Assembly: GCF_031846585.1 (NCBI RefSeq) | Contig: NZ_JAVRHK010000013.1 | Span: 48,818 to 112,817 of the forward strand | From: Autumnicola musiva | GTDB taxonomy: Bacteria > Bacteroidota > Bacteroidia > Flavobacteriales > Flavobacteriaceae | Reading direction: 5' to 3' | DNA: 64,000 bases | Part shown: one piece after another, positions 42,582-53,319 of the stretch | Layout: the number at the start of each line of letters is the position of its first letter | Numbering within the stretch: position 1 is the stretch's first letter | Translations under genes and position numbers: made by a program | Notes under the pieces: model-generated | The model's database searches: none | What the model saw: only the letters and a program-made list of their open reading frames with translations | Told to the model about the DNA's origin: nothing

Positions 42582-44045
42582 CTATCCCTCCTCCAGAATA
42601 AAAAACTGTTTCACATCGATCTCTTCTTTTCCCAGCAGTGAATGGAAGCCATCTGTAGTCCTTTTATAATCCTTACTCCAGTCTTTGCCATTTTCATCAA
42701 TTTGGCGGATTGCTTCACAAATGTAGGCTACTTCATTATTAGTCATCGTAGGGTGAAAAGAAACACGTATCCACCCTGGTTTATTGAGGGTACAACCGAA
42801 TTCACTGTCCATCTTGATTCGTTTAGAATCATCCTCATTTATATGCATCAGGTAATGTCCATAGGTGCCGGCACAGGAACAACCTCCACGTGATTGTATG
42901 CCAAACCTATCGCTAAGTATTTGTACCACTAACTCGTAATGCAGATCTTCCAGATAAAAGGAAAAAATGGAAAGTCGTTCTTTTTGTTCTTCCGCCAGAA
43001 TATTACATGAATCTATATCTCCTAGCATGGAAAAAACTAGTTTATTGATTTCTTCTTCACGTTTCTGAATTCGTTTTACGGTCATAGTTTCCTTTAGTTG
43101 GATAGCCAAAGCGGCTTTTATGGTTTGTAGGAAACCAGGAGTTCCTCCATCTTCCCGCTGTTCTATATCCTGCTTGTAAATGTGGTTTCCCCATGGATCA
43201 GTAAATACAACTGTTCCCCCACCGGGTTCATCAGGAATTTTATTTTTGTACAATTCTTTGTTAAAAATTAAGATACCACAACTACCAGGACCACCAAGAA
43301 ACTTGTGGGGAGAGAAAAAGATAGCATCCATTTTCTCATCAGGGTTTTCGGGATGCATATTTATTTCAACATAAGGAGCGCTACAGGCCAGATCCACAAA
43401 AAATTTTCCTTCGTACTGATGTGTAAGTGCAGCAATGTTATGATAAGGTGTCTGGATTCCGGTAACATTAGAGCATGCCGTAACCGAAACATACAGTTCC
43501 CGGCCCTTATATAGAGACAGTAATTTTTCCAGAGCAACTAAATCTATCAATCCTTCAGAATCCGGAGGAATAACTTCTACCTTACAAATGGTTTCTAACC
43601 ATGAAGTATGATTGGAATGATGCTCCATGTGAGAGATCAGCACCACTGGTCTCTCTTCTTCTTTTATGGCTATCTTATCCCGAAAACGCTCAGGGATTCG
43701 CAATCCTAAAATACGTTGAAGGCGAGCCAAGGCGCCTGTCATTCCGGTGCCACATGGAATTAGTACATCTTCTTTTCCGGCATGTACATGTGCTTTAATT
43801 ACCTTTCGAGCCCTTTCGTAAGCTCGTGTCATAATTGCACCTGTAAAAGAAGTCTCCGAGTGAACATTACTTAGCCACGTACCTATTTCTTCAGAAATGT
43901 TTTGCTCAATGGGACGGTATAGTCTTCCGCTTGCTGTCCAGTCGGCGTAGCAAAGTTTTTGATCTCCATAAGATGTCTTATAGTACTGCCCGTTCCCTAT
44001 TACCTGAGATCTATATACTTCAAAATATTCCTCTAAATTTTCCAT
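42582..44045 (-). CDS. Class V aminotransferase / cysteine desulfurase-like
   Basis: A 487-residue PLP enzyme. Lys248 in FSPHKFLGGPGSCG is the Schiff-base lysine, HMEHHSNHTSW (about 139-149) is the cofactor-stacking segment and FFVDLACSAPY holds the aspartate. A Cys-rich loop (QSRGGCSCAGTYGHYLMHIN) near residue 395 could carry a reactive Cys, as in desulfurases. It is longer than IscS or SufS and resembles the class V aminotransferases of isopenicillin epimerase or CsdA-like type. It stands alone between an IS256 relic and an M16 peptidase. Confidence 0.82.
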   Translation of the reverse strand: MENLEEYFEVYRSQVIGNGQYYKTSYGDQKLCYADWTASGRLYRPIEQNISEEIGTWLSNVHSETSFTGAIMTRAYERARKVIKAHVHAGKEDVLIPCGTGMTGALARLQRILGLRIPERFRDKIAIKEEERPVVLISHMEHHSNHTSWLETICKVEVIPPDSEGLIDLVALEKLLSLYKGRELYVSVTACSNVTGIQTPYHNIAALTHQYEGKFFVDLACSAPYVEINMHPENPDEKMDAIFFSPHKFLGGPGSCGILIFNKELYKNKIPDEPGGGTVVFTDPWGNHIYKQDIEQREDGGTPGFLQTIKAALAIQLKETMTVKRIQKREEEINKLVFSMLGDIDSCNILAEEQKERLSIFSFYLEDLHYELVVQILSDRFGIQSRGGCSCAGTYGHYLMHINEDDSKRIKMDSEFGCTLNKPGWIRVSFHPTMTNNEVAYICEAIRQIDENGKDWSKDYKRTTDGFHSLLGKEEIDVKQFFILEEG

Positions 44046-44175
44046 TAGGATATTTTTAATTTATCAATATAAGTTAATGAGGCCCGACCTGATGGTAAGG
44101 GCCTATTAACTTCGCATACATTTAAGATGTTTTGTCGGCTAATTCAAACTTCAAAAAATGCTATGCTTAAGTTTC

Positions 44176-46965
44176 TTATGTTTTCGGAGTTAAAATTCCC
44201 TCTACTATCCGGGGTTGAGCATTATTTATTTGTTCTGCAAACTCCTTAATGTCTTTAATTGAGATTTCTTCGAGGTTTTTCAGGAAAGATTCCTGAGTAG
44301 TAACCTCCTGATCATTTTTAAGATTTTCAGCAATGTTTTTTAGCCAATATGCATTATCCTCCTGGTTTTCAACAATTGACTTTTCCATATTGTTTTTTAC
44401 TTCCTTAAAATCAGCAGAATCAATCTCATCAGTTAGATTTTTGATATTTTCATAAACGATCTCTAAAAGCCTCTGGGTCTTATCGGGGTTACAATTAAAA
44501 TTCACAACCAGGTTGAATTGCGGCTCTGGATATTTTTGCAGGCTACCACCTACGCGTACACCATAGCTTCCGCCCTCATCCTCACGTACACGGTCCATAT
44601 ATTTCTTGTTAAGAAGTTGGGACACCATATACATCATCAAGCTGTTTTTCCTACTATAGGAAACATCACCATTCATGTAAACCTGTATCGTACTTTGGGG
44701 AGTCTGCATTTCCCGGCTCATATGCACTTTGGTAACTCCTATATTGGGACGCAGATTATGATTTTTAGGGGCTTCTTTCTTACTAGTACCAGGTATACTT
44801 CCTAGATATTTTTTTGCCAAATCAAGAAATTGATCTTCCTCAAAATCTCCCACAAAAACAAAAGTAAAATCACTAGCGTTAGAGATACGATCCTTATATA
44901 CCTCCCTGGCATCTTCCAGGTCGAAGTTTTCTATAAACTTTTCATTGAAAATCGTAGTGCGTTTACTGTAACCAGATTTAGCCAAGCTTAAAGAATCCTG
45001 AAAAGCACTTTGTACATTGTTCTGTCTCGCGACCAAGCTTTTTTCCATGCTCTCCTTAATAATTCTAACAGCTGATGAATCGAATCGTGGAGCTGTAAAC
45101 TGCATATAAATTTCCTGCATCAAGGTTTCCAAATCGTCTTGAGAACTGCGCCCGCCTAGAGCCTCACTATAAGTCCCTATATTTACTGAAAGTGAAGTTT
45201 CTTTACCTGCCAAAAATTTATTGAGCTCTATTCTATCTAGTTCTCCCAATCCAGACTGGGCTACTAACTGGGTGGCCATAGCGGCATCAGGCAATACCGG
45301 CTCGTCTAAAAGAGAACTTCCCCCCATACTAAAGGCTTGCATAAAGATTTTTTCTGTATCAAAATCTGTAGGGTAAAGCACTAGCGTAAGACCATTATCC
45401 ATTATATATTTTTTTGCATCAATTCTGTCGATTTTCGCCTCTGAAACTAAGGTAGTACCGGGAAGATTTCCTGTAACAAGTTGCTTATCCATCGCTGACT
45501 CTTCAAACGGTTCCGGGTCTTTTTTGGCAACTTTTTGTTGCACGCTTACTACTTGCTCTTTTTTAGGATAACTATATTTATCGGATCCGGTAATACCGAT
45601 AACCTTACCTTTTTCAGTTTGGAATTTAGTAAGTTGCTCGAGAATTAAGTTATTATCGATCTGATTAACGAATTCTTTTCGGAAATCCAGGCTCCAACTA
45701 TAATCGGGTACAGGCTCCTTCTTGAAAAATGCATTGTAAATCTGGTGAGCATAAGAATCGTTCCTGCGCTTTTCAATATTTTTTTTAGCACTTTCAAGAT
45801 TTGTTGTATAAGCGGCCTGTGCCCGCTTGATCTCTTCGGACGTAGCTCCGTATTTTGAAAAACGCTTAAATTCGGTAAGGCTAAATTCCAGTGCACTAAG
45901 CAAACTGTCCTTCTTAGGCTGAATACCTACGCTCATTACCTGGAGTGGCCGTACAAATTCCTGCACTCCAAACCCTATACCCAGGGCAGGGCTGCTTTCC
46001 TTACGGGTTAATTCAGTCATCCGATTATTAAAAATATAGCCTAAAAACCTATTTAATAAATCGTTTTTCATCCCTTCTTCAGCGGTTAAATGGGGCGTAT
46101 TGCTTTTAAGCATGTATTGAATAGAAGGTTCTCCCAATTCTTCATCCTGGGATGTAAGATAGATAAGCTCTTCATTAATGGGCATATCAAACAAAGGCCG
46201 TTCTGGCAGATTATCCTTTAGAGGAATAGAACTAAAAACCTTCCGAACCTTTTGCTCCATTTGTTCCGGATCTATATCCCCAACCACAATAACCGCCTGC
46301 TGATCTGGCCTGTACCATTTTCTGTAATAATTCCGCAATGCATCATACTCAAAATTGTTCACCACATCCATTTTACCTATTGGCATTCTTTTACCATACT
46401 TGGAATCTACCAGTAAACCTTCCAGCCAAATTTTTGAGTTTGCCCGAAAATTTGCTGTATTACGCGTTCTCCATTCTTCATTAATTACACCACGTTCTTT
46501 ATCAATTTCAGCATCGGTAAGGGACAAATAACCTGACCAGTCGTGCAATACGAGCAAGACAGAATCGATAAGTTTTTTATTTTCGACAGGAACCTGATTG
46601 ATATTATAAACCGTTTCATCAAAATTGGTAAAAGCATTAATCTCTGAACCGAATTTGATCCCGTTCTTTTCAAGGTATTCCAGCATTCCTTTATCTTTGA
46701 AGTTCTGGGTGCCGTTAAAAGCCATGTGTTCCAGAAAATGGGCCAGTCCCTGTTGTTCGTCATTTTCCAGAATAGAACCTACATTTTGAGCAAAATAAAA
46801 GGAAGCCCTGTTTTTAGGCTCTTCATTATGCATGATATAATAATGTAAACCATTCTCAAGGACACCGTTAGTAATAGTTGCCGGTTTCATTTTTACATTT
46901 TCTTGTGCAAAAACGAGTTGAAAGCATAGCGCTAACAACAGAAATAAGCATGTTTTGAATTTCAT
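44176..46965 (-). CDS. M16 family zinc metallopeptidase 1
   Basis: A 929-residue exported peptidase. The signal peptide is LFLLLALCFQLVFAQ. The inverted zinc motif HFLEH (His76, Glu79, His80) and the downstream Glu in ERGVINEEW (157-164) are complete. It contains two M16 homology units; the second lacks the zinc motif, as is normal. M16 enzymes degrade peptides of up to about 70 residues in an enclosed chamber. It is about 50% similar by eye to its neighbour, with only 25 bases between the two genes. Both probably act in the periplasm on imported peptides. Confidence 0.93.
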   Translation of the reverse strand: MKFKTCLFLLLALCFQLVFAQENVKMKPATITNGVLENGLHYYIMHNEEPKNRASFYFAQNVGSILENDEQQGLAHFLEHMAFNGTQNFKDKGMLEYLEKNGIKFGSEINAFTNFDETVYNINQVPVENKKLIDSVLLVLHDWSGYLSLTDAEIDKERGVINEEWRTRNTANFRANSKIWLEGLLVDSKYGKRMPIGKMDVVNNFEYDALRNYYRKWYRPDQQAVIVVGDIDPEQMEQKVRKVFSSIPLKDNLPERPLFDMPINEELIYLTSQDEELGEPSIQYMLKSNTPHLTAEEGMKNDLLNRFLGYIFNNRMTELTRKESSPALGIGFGVQEFVRPLQVMSVGIQPKKDSLLSALEFSLTEFKRFSKYGATSEEIKRAQAAYTTNLESAKKNIEKRRNDSYAHQIYNAFFKKEPVPDYSWSLDFRKEFVNQIDNNLILEQLTKFQTEKGKVIGITGSDKYSYPKKEQVVSVQQKVAKKDPEPFEESAMDKQLVTGNLPGTTLVSEAKIDRIDAKKYIMDNGLTLVLYPTDFDTEKIFMQAFSMGGSSLLDEPVLPDAAMATQLVAQSGLGELDRIELNKFLAGKETSLSVNIGTYSEALGGRSSQDDLETLMQEIYMQFTAPRFDSSAVRIIKESMEKSLVARQNNVQSAFQDSLSLAKSGYSKRTTIFNEKFIENFDLEDAREVYKDRISNASDFTFVFVGDFEEDQFLDLAKKYLGSIPGTSKKEAPKNHNLRPNIGVTKVHMSREMQTPQSTIQVYMNGDVSYSRKNSLMMYMVSQLLNKKYMDRVREDEGGSYGVRVGGSLQKYPEPQFNLVVNFNCNPDKTQRLLEIVYENIKNLTDEIDSADFKEVKNNMEKSIVENQEDNAYWLKNIAENLKNDQEVTTQESFLKNLEEISIKDIKEFAEQINNAQPRIVEGILTPKT

Positions 46966-46990
46966 TGAATTTATATTTTTTCTTATTAAG

Positions 46991-49813
46991 TTATATTTTT
47001 TCTTTTTCAGGCATAAGGATACCTTCTACAATCCTGGGATCTTTATTAATCTTTTTCGCCACTTGTTTAATATCTTCAGGCGTAATAGCTTCCAATCTTT
47101 GCAGATCCTCTTCATTATCAGATATTGAAGAATTAGTTTCTATGCTGGCAATTACTTTTTCAAAATAATTCCTGGTATTTGTCTTTTCGTCGTTGATCTC
47201 CTTTTTGAGATTTGCCTTTATTTCAATAAATTCTGCAGGGTCAATATTATTGGAAAGGGCATCCAGCTCTTCATAAACTATTTCTACAAGCTTATCGGCC
47301 TTATCAGGATTACAATTAAAATTGATGGTTAATGTAAAATGATCTTCGGGTATATACTTAAGATCTCCCTTTACCCTTACACCGTATGTACCTCCTTCTT
47401 CTTCACGGATCCTTTCCATATAACGCTTCGTCAATAATTGCTCAATGATATTAATAGCCAGTTTATTGGTTTCGTTATATTTTAATTCTTCAGTAATATA
47501 TATACTCACTGTAGTTTGGGGTGTTTGCATTTCTCGCACCATATGCACTTTTTCAATTCCCTTTTTCGGTCTGAGGTTATGATCTATAATATTTTCAATT
47601 GAATCATTCCCAGGAATACTACCTATATATTTTTTGATAAGCGGAATAAATTTTTCCCTGTCCAAATTTCCCATAAAAACAAACTTGAAATCGGCGGCAT
47701 TTTTTATTCGATCCCGGTAAACGGTTTCCATATCTTCCATAGAAAGCTCATTAAGAAGCTCTTCATTTAAATGCACCTCCCGTGGGCTGTAATTAGCTAT
47801 GGCCATTTGTAGTGAATCGGACAGCGTGCTTTGAGTTCTGGCCTGCAACATGGAGTTCATATTTTCCAGCGGCTGTTTGGTAACATCAAAAATCACATCA
47901 TCGAACCTAGGGTGGGTAAATGTTAAATGAACACCTTTTAATAAATTTTCGATATTGTTTTTATCTACATATCGTTCCAGGACTTCTTCATATTCATTAA
48001 TTTTTACCCCGGGAGCCATCACTTCTCGTGATTTTCGTAATTCCTTTCTATTGAGGTTGGCAAGGCCGGAAGCCTCTGCAAAAACAGGGGCATAAACCGA
48101 GCTGGCAAGTAATTCTTCTTTAAGTTGAGATCTTCCACCAGGACTTTTTGCTTTAAAGAAAACAATATCTTCATTCGCATTAATCCTCTCGTAAAGCCAA
48201 ACCCGTGCCCCATTAGAAAGAATAAATTTTGTAGCTTCACCTCCTTCCAAATGTTCTTCGCTGATAATATTTCCTCCCTGTAGTTCAAGATCAAATAGTT
48301 TTTTCTCTTTGACTTCAACCTCTTTATAAGGCTCAGGTTGAGAATTTTTCGCGGTGGTAACAGTATTCATTACTTCTTTTTTTGAAGGGTATTGAATTTC
48401 ATCAGAGCCAAGGATCGCAACAACATTGCCGTTAAGGGAGTAATACTTTCTAAAGAATTTTAATAAATCCTCATTTTTCAAATTTTTAACATAATCCAAC
48501 TGGTATTGATTGGATTCTTTATAATCCATATATGGATGATCGTTGAAAAATGCCTCGGAAATTTCTATGGCATGGTAAATATTGCTACTTCCACCTTTTT
48601 TGATGGCACTTTTAAACCTCTGCTCCTTGGAATACTTAAATCCATCAAATTCTTTCGAGGTCGCCCCATATAAATAAAATCTTTTTAACTCGGTAGCCGC
48701 TAGTTTTAATGCTGGCAGCAAACTGTCTTTTTTAGGCTGAAGCGTAATTTTAAGAATTCCTATATTTTTTGGCAATTTAAAATCATTTGATGAAAATCGG
48801 GCTGTATACACCGGGCTCGTGGGTGATTCAGCAATGCTTGAAAGACGGTGGTCTAAAATGGAATTGAGCATGCTTAGCTTCACTTCGTTTTTCATTATCT
48901 CTGCCGAACTTTGAGAGTTATCCACCTCATACCTTAAATAATATTCTACAGAAGGAGCACCCCCCAATTCATTATTTGCGATATTCATGTAGGTGAAGTC
49001 ATCTCTTACTTTAACATCATATTTCTTACGTTTTGGCCTGTCTTTTTTAAGCGGAATTTTTGAAAAAAGCTCTTTCACTTTTTCTTCCATTTTTTTTTCA
49101 TCAATATCACCTACGATAATTACGGCCTGAAGATCCGGCCTGTACCATTTCTTGTAATAATTGCGCAGTTCCTCATATTCAAAATTATTGATTACCTCCA
49201 TCGTACCTATTGCTCCTCTCTTTGCATATCGAGAACCCTTCAATAAACCCTGATTCATAACACTATCTGAAGCCTTTCTTTGCGCAGTATACCTAGTTCG
49301 CCATTCTTCCCTTACTACTCCTCGCTCATTATCAATTTCTTCTTCGGAAAGCGTTAGGCTTCCAGACCAGTCATGAAGAATTAATAATAGGGAATCGAGC
49401 AATTGTTCATTTTGTACCGGGATATTATGAATTTTATAAATAGTCTCGTCATAATGCGTGGAGGCATTTATTTCACTTCCAAATTTCATCCCGTTTTTCT
49501 CCAAATATTCCAGCATTTCCTTGTTCTTGAAATGCTCGGTTCCGTTAAACGCCATATGTTCCAGGAAATGGGCAAGCCCCCGCTGATTCTCTTCTTCTAG
49601 AATAGAACCTACATTTTGAGCAAAATACATCGCCGCTCTTCCTCTCGGATTTTCATTATGCATGATATAATAATGCATTCCATTTTCCAGCACCCCGGTA
49701 GTGATATTAGCGGGTTTTAATTCCGTTTTATCCTGGGACTGAACTTTTGTGATGTGGAAACAAAACACCAGTGCCAGCATCTGCGCCAAAAGATATTTGA
49801 TATGAATTTTCAT
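46991..49813 (-). CDS. M16 family zinc metallopeptidase 2
   Basis: A 940-residue exported peptidase and tandem paralogue of the next gene. It has the signal peptide MLALVFCFHITKVQS and the intact zinc site HFLEHMAFNGTEHF (His82, Glu85, His86). The VRGERIREEEGGTYGVRV-like region and DPRIVEGILMPEK end are shared with the first copy. It starts 18 bases after the DsbD-like gene, so it belongs to the same transcription unit. The two copies have drifted enough to suggest different peptide preferences. Confidence 0.93.
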   Translation of the reverse strand: MKIHIKYLLAQMLALVFCFHITKVQSQDKTELKPANITTGVLENGMHYYIMHNENPRGRAAMYFAQNVGSILEEENQRGLAHFLEHMAFNGTEHFKNKEMLEYLEKNGMKFGSEINASTHYDETIYKIHNIPVQNEQLLDSLLLILHDWSGSLTLSEEEIDNERGVVREEWRTRYTAQRKASDSVMNQGLLKGSRYAKRGAIGTMEVINNFEYEELRNYYKKWYRPDLQAVIIVGDIDEKKMEEKVKELFSKIPLKKDRPKRKKYDVKVRDDFTYMNIANNELGGAPSVEYYLRYEVDNSQSSAEIMKNEVKLSMLNSILDHRLSSIAESPTSPVYTARFSSNDFKLPKNIGILKITLQPKKDSLLPALKLAATELKRFYLYGATSKEFDGFKYSKEQRFKSAIKKGGSSNIYHAIEISEAFFNDHPYMDYKESNQYQLDYVKNLKNEDLLKFFRKYYSLNGNVVAILGSDEIQYPSKKEVMNTVTTAKNSQPEPYKEVEVKEKKLFDLELQGGNIISEEHLEGGEATKFILSNGARVWLYERINANEDIVFFKAKSPGGRSQLKEELLASSVYAPVFAEASGLANLNRKELRKSREVMAPGVKINEYEEVLERYVDKNNIENLLKGVHLTFTHPRFDDVIFDVTKQPLENMNSMLQARTQSTLSDSLQMAIANYSPREVHLNEELLNELSMEDMETVYRDRIKNAADFKFVFMGNLDREKFIPLIKKYIGSIPGNDSIENIIDHNLRPKKGIEKVHMVREMQTPQTTVSIYITEELKYNETNKLAINIIEQLLTKRYMERIREEEGGTYGVRVKGDLKYIPEDHFTLTINFNCNPDKADKLVEIVYEELDALSNNIDPAEFIEIKANLKKEINDEKTNTRNYFEKVIASIETNSSISDNEEDLQRLEAITPEDIKQVAKKINKDPRIVEGILMPEKEKI

Positions 49814-49831
49814 AATTATTTTTAATATTCT

Positions 49832-51862
49832 TTACTTTTCATGATAGTTTTTGATGCCTTCATTTAGCCAGTTCAGATAAGAATCAATATCAGGATCATA
49901 AGCTGTGGGAGCGTTCAGATTTTTCCCTTTATTGTCTAAAAGCACATAATAAGGTTGGGCATTTGCCTTATAATTTTTTATCTGGAAGTCACTCCATTTA
50001 TTTCCTACCGTTTCAATTTTCTTCCCGGTGGTTTTCGAGACATATTGCTCTTCTTCAGGAAGAGCTTTTTTATCATCCACATACAGGGAGATCAATACCA
50101 AATCATTTTTTAGCACCTGCAACACTTTGGGATCACTCCATACCCGCTCTTCCATCTTACGGCAATTCACACAGGCATAGCCTGTAAAGTCAAGCAACAC
50201 CGGTTTGTCTTCTTTAGTGGCGTAAACCATACCCGTTTCATAATCATGAAAGGACGGGATATCGTGCGGCCCCAACTCTGCACCCTCAGGCAAATCCGGA
50301 CTTCCCGATGTAAGTCCTCCCCTGCTGTTACCTACCCCATAAGGAGATTCGCTGTACTGGCCCGGTGGGGGGAAACCACTTACCCATTGTAAAGGGGCAC
50401 CCCACAATCCGGGAATCAGATAAAGGGTAAAGGCCAATACGAAAATACCTAAAGACAACCTTCCAACAGAAATATGAGGTAGCGGGCTATCATGAGGTAA
50501 ATTAATCTTACCGAAAAGATATAAAGTGAGTGTTCCGAAAATTGCGATCCAAATAGCCAGAAAGGTTTCCCTTTCCAGCAAATGTAATTGTAGTACAAGA
50601 TCTGCATTGCTTAAAAATTTAAATGCCAGGGCAAGCTCCAAAAAACCTAAAACAGCCTTTACCGTATTTAACCAACCACCTGAACGTGGAAGGGAATTCA
50701 ACCATCCCGGAAATGCGGCGAAAAGTGTAAATGGAATTGCTATGGCCGAGGAAAATCCCAGCATCCCTACCAAAGGAGCAAAACCACCTTCTGAAGCCGC
50801 CTGTACCAAAAGGGTTCCCACAATGGGTCCGGTACAAGAAAAGGAAACTACTGCCAAAGCTAATGCCATAAAAAAGATCCCAATTACCCCACCACGATCG
50901 GCTTTGGAATCGATGCGAGTAGACCAGGAACTGGGCAGAACAAGCTCAAAAGCACCTAGAAAGGAAAAGGCAAAAATCAGCAGTAAAAGGAAAAATATGA
51001 GGTTAAACCAGACATTGGTGGAAAGTGCATTGAGGGCATCTGCTCCAAAAATCAAGGTTACAAGGCTTCCGAGAATAACATAAATAATGATAATACATAC
51101 TCCATAAAAAACAGCATTACGTATCCCGGCACTTTTGGTCTTGCTTTGCTTAGTAAAGAAACTAACAGTCATCGGAATCATGGGGAACACACAGGGAGTT
51201 AGTAAAGCGGCAAAGCCTGAGAGAAAGGCTATGAAAAATATTCCCCAGAAACTTCGTTCATTGGACGAATTAATATCCTGGACAGTTTTATCTTCAATCT
51301 CCGTATTCTCATTCTCTTTCAGATCATTACCCTTATCAGCAGCATTTTTTTCCCCGGTTAATTGTGCTTTTCCTGTTGATGCTAATTTAAATGTAAGTAT
51401 TTTGGTTTCGGGAGGGAGACATTGGGTGTCATCGCAAACCATAAAGGTCACCTCTCCCTCTATTACAGCTACACCGGGCTCCTCCAGTGATATTTTCTGC
51501 CGGAATTCTGCTCTATCCTCATAAAACGAGGTTTCCATCTCAAAAATATCATCATACACAGTATGAGGATTGGATTGCGCGGTCTCTCCCTGCAAATTAA
51601 ACTTACCATTCGGTGAGAATTTAAAAGAAGTAGGTACAGGCCCTCCTTCATCTATATTTTGTGCATAAAGATGCCATCCTGGTTCAATTGTAGCTTTAAT
51701 AATCAATTCATAATCATTGCCACTAATTTTTTCAACACTTGTTTCCCATGAAACAGGGTCATAAATTTGAGATAAAACCTCATTAGCCTGAAATAACAAG
51801 AGAATTGTAAGGCATAGTTTGTAAATATTAATCCTTATATGTTTTGTTTTCACTGATATCAT
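49832..51862 (-). CDS. DsbD-like thiol:disulfide interchange protein
   Basis: A 676-residue inner-membrane electron shuttle. The N-terminal periplasmic domain has Cys143 and Cys148 (MVCDDTQCLPP). The central eight-helix domain has the essential cysteines in LTPCVFPMIPMTVSFFTK and SFSCTGPIVGTLLV. The C-terminal thioredoxin domain has GYACVNCRKM. It moves reducing power from cytoplasmic thioredoxin to periplasmic thiol proteins. Here it precedes the M16 genes and follows TlpA-like genes that could be its acceptors. Confidence 0.92.
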   Translation of the reverse strand: MISVKTKHIRINIYKLCLTILLLFQANEVLSQIYDPVSWETSVEKISGNDYELIIKATIEPGWHLYAQNIDEGGPVPTSFKFSPNGKFNLQGETAQSNPHTVYDDIFEMETSFYEDRAEFRQKISLEEPGVAVIEGEVTFMVCDDTQCLPPETKILTFKLASTGKAQLTGEKNAADKGNDLKENENTEIEDKTVQDINSSNERSFWGIFFIAFLSGFAALLTPCVFPMIPMTVSFFTKQSKTKSAGIRNAVFYGVCIIIIYVILGSLVTLIFGADALNALSTNVWFNLIFFLLLLIFAFSFLGAFELVLPSSWSTRIDSKADRGGVIGIFFMALALAVVSFSCTGPIVGTLLVQAASEGGFAPLVGMLGFSSAIAIPFTLFAAFPGWLNSLPRSGGWLNTVKAVLGFLELALAFKFLSNADLVLQLHLLERETFLAIWIAIFGTLTLYLFGKINLPHDSPLPHISVGRLSLGIFVLAFTLYLIPGLWGAPLQWVSGFPPPGQYSESPYGVGNSRGGLTSGSPDLPEGAELGPHDIPSFHDYETGMVYATKEDKPVLLDFTGYACVNCRKMEERVWSDPKVLQVLKNDLVLISLYVDDKKALPEEEQYVSKTTGKKIETVGNKWSDFQIKNYKANAQPYYVLLDNKGKNLNAPTAYDPDIDSYLNWLNEGIKNYHEK

Positions 51863-52025
51863 TGTTTTGAATAGCTGAATAGCTTTTAATTTTTTTTGCT
51901 TGGCAAAGGATTATATGAAAGAAACCCGAAGATGGAATAACATCTCCAGAAGAACAGTTAGATAGCTGAATTAATCTGATTTATTTAATAGATAATTTCA
52001 AATCAGACAATCGAAAAAATAAAAA

Positions 52026-53165
52026 TTAGACATTTCCGAGGATCTCTGAAAGGCGTTTCGTAAGCGCTTCTCCCCTAAGATTTTTAGCTATAATTATTCC
52101 ATCAGGATCAATAAGGAGGTTTGCCGGCACCGATTTAATTCCATACTGTTGAGCAACTTCATTTTGCCAATATTTGAGGTCGCTTACATGTATCCAGGGG
52201 AGTCCGTCTTTTTCTACAGCTCCTTTCCACTGCTCTTTGCTGGCATCAAGCGAAACTCCCACAATTTCAAAATTTTCATCCTTATACCGGTTGTAAGCTT
52301 TTACCACGTTAGGGTTTTCTGCCCTGCAGGGTTTACACCAGGCAGCCCAAAAATCAATCAGCACATATTTGCCCTTCAGGGAACTCAATCTGAATTCCTC
52401 TCCTTCTAGAGTAGTTTGGGTAAAATCCATCGCTTCTTTCCCTATCATAGATTTTTTAGCGATTGCGATTTTGTCTGCAATTTGTTTTCCTGTAGGCGTA
52501 TTGCGCAGATCTTCGGGGAATTTTTTAAACAAATCCTCTGCTTTCTCAGGATCAAAATTCTTAGGCATTTCATGACGTAAAAATCTTTGTAAAGCCACAT
52601 AAGAATCCGGGTGTTCCACAATAAATTTATGCGCAACAGCTTTTATACTATCCACATAAACCTGAATGGTGTCATAAGTAGACCACTTATCTTCTTCACT
52701 TCTGCCTTTCATTCTCGCATACAAGGCAATAATTTCATCTGTTAAAGGCCTAGTCATTTTTTCTATTTCCGCAGACTGATCGTTTAACACAGAACCTTTT
52801 AGTTTTGCTTTTTTTATGGAATCATTAGCGGTAAGCTCTATTTCACTATTTTCAATAATCAAGTGATAGGAATCACTTTGCCACTGTTGTTCAGGAAAAG
52901 TTTCCCCGTGTCGTAAACTGATTACAGCTTCTGCCGGATGAATAAGCTTTCCGCCAAATCTAAATTCACCGTTTTCAACCTTGGCAGAATCGGTTACCGT
53001 AGAGTCATTTTGCTTATAGGAAAGAACCGCCATGGAAGAATCTTCTAATTGGCCGATCTCTCCATGTATTACGAAACCTTCTTCTTTTTCTTCAGCGGTT
53101 TCCTTGTTTTTACACGAGTTTAACGCCAGTAGCGAAAAGACCGTGATATAAAATATTCTTTTCAT
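52026..53165 (-). CDS. TlpA-like thioredoxin lipoprotein (DUF4369)
   Basis: A 379-residue protein with lipobox LNSC (Cys18), a DUF4369 N-terminal domain (GFVIHGEIGQLEDSSMAVLS) and a C-terminal TlpA/AhpC-type thioredoxin fold with the redox pair in IDFWAAWCKPCRAENP near residue 275. It is anchored in a membrane facing the periplasm. It is a paralogue of the gene at 54426 (same layout, WCVPC there). Such proteins commonly sit next to SusC/SusD pairs in Bacteroidota. Confidence 0.9.
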   Translation of the reverse strand: MKRIFYITVFSLLALNSCKNKETAEEKEEGFVIHGEIGQLEDSSMAVLSYKQNDSTVTDSAKVENGEFRFGGKLIHPAEAVISLRHGETFPEQQWQSDSYHLIIENSEIELTANDSIKKAKLKGSVLNDQSAEIEKMTRPLTDEIIALYARMKGRSEEDKWSTYDTIQVYVDSIKAVAHKFIVEHPDSYVALQRFLRHEMPKNFDPEKAEDLFKKFPEDLRNTPTGKQIADKIAIAKKSMIGKEAMDFTQTTLEGEEFRLSSLKGKYVLIDFWAAWCKPCRAENPNVVKAYNRYKDENFEIVGVSLDASKEQWKGAVEKDGLPWIHVSDLKYWQNEVAQQYGIKSVPANLLIDPDGIIIAKNLRGEALTKRLSEILGNV

Positions 53166-53319
53166 TGATAAATATATTTGGAAAGGACTTAGGGTGTAAA
53201 ACTATTACTTAAAAGACCTTTTAAATTAAATATTCTTAGTTTAGGCCATTTCATCTTAATGAAATAGGATATTATTTTGGGGCTAGTCTAACCCAGGACA
53301 GATCAGTTTTAATAGGAGC

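Noticed and set aside
50526..51083. A 185-codon plus-strand frame within the DsbD-like gene
   Set aside because: Antisense shadow of the membrane domain; composition is typical of reversed hydrophobic codons.
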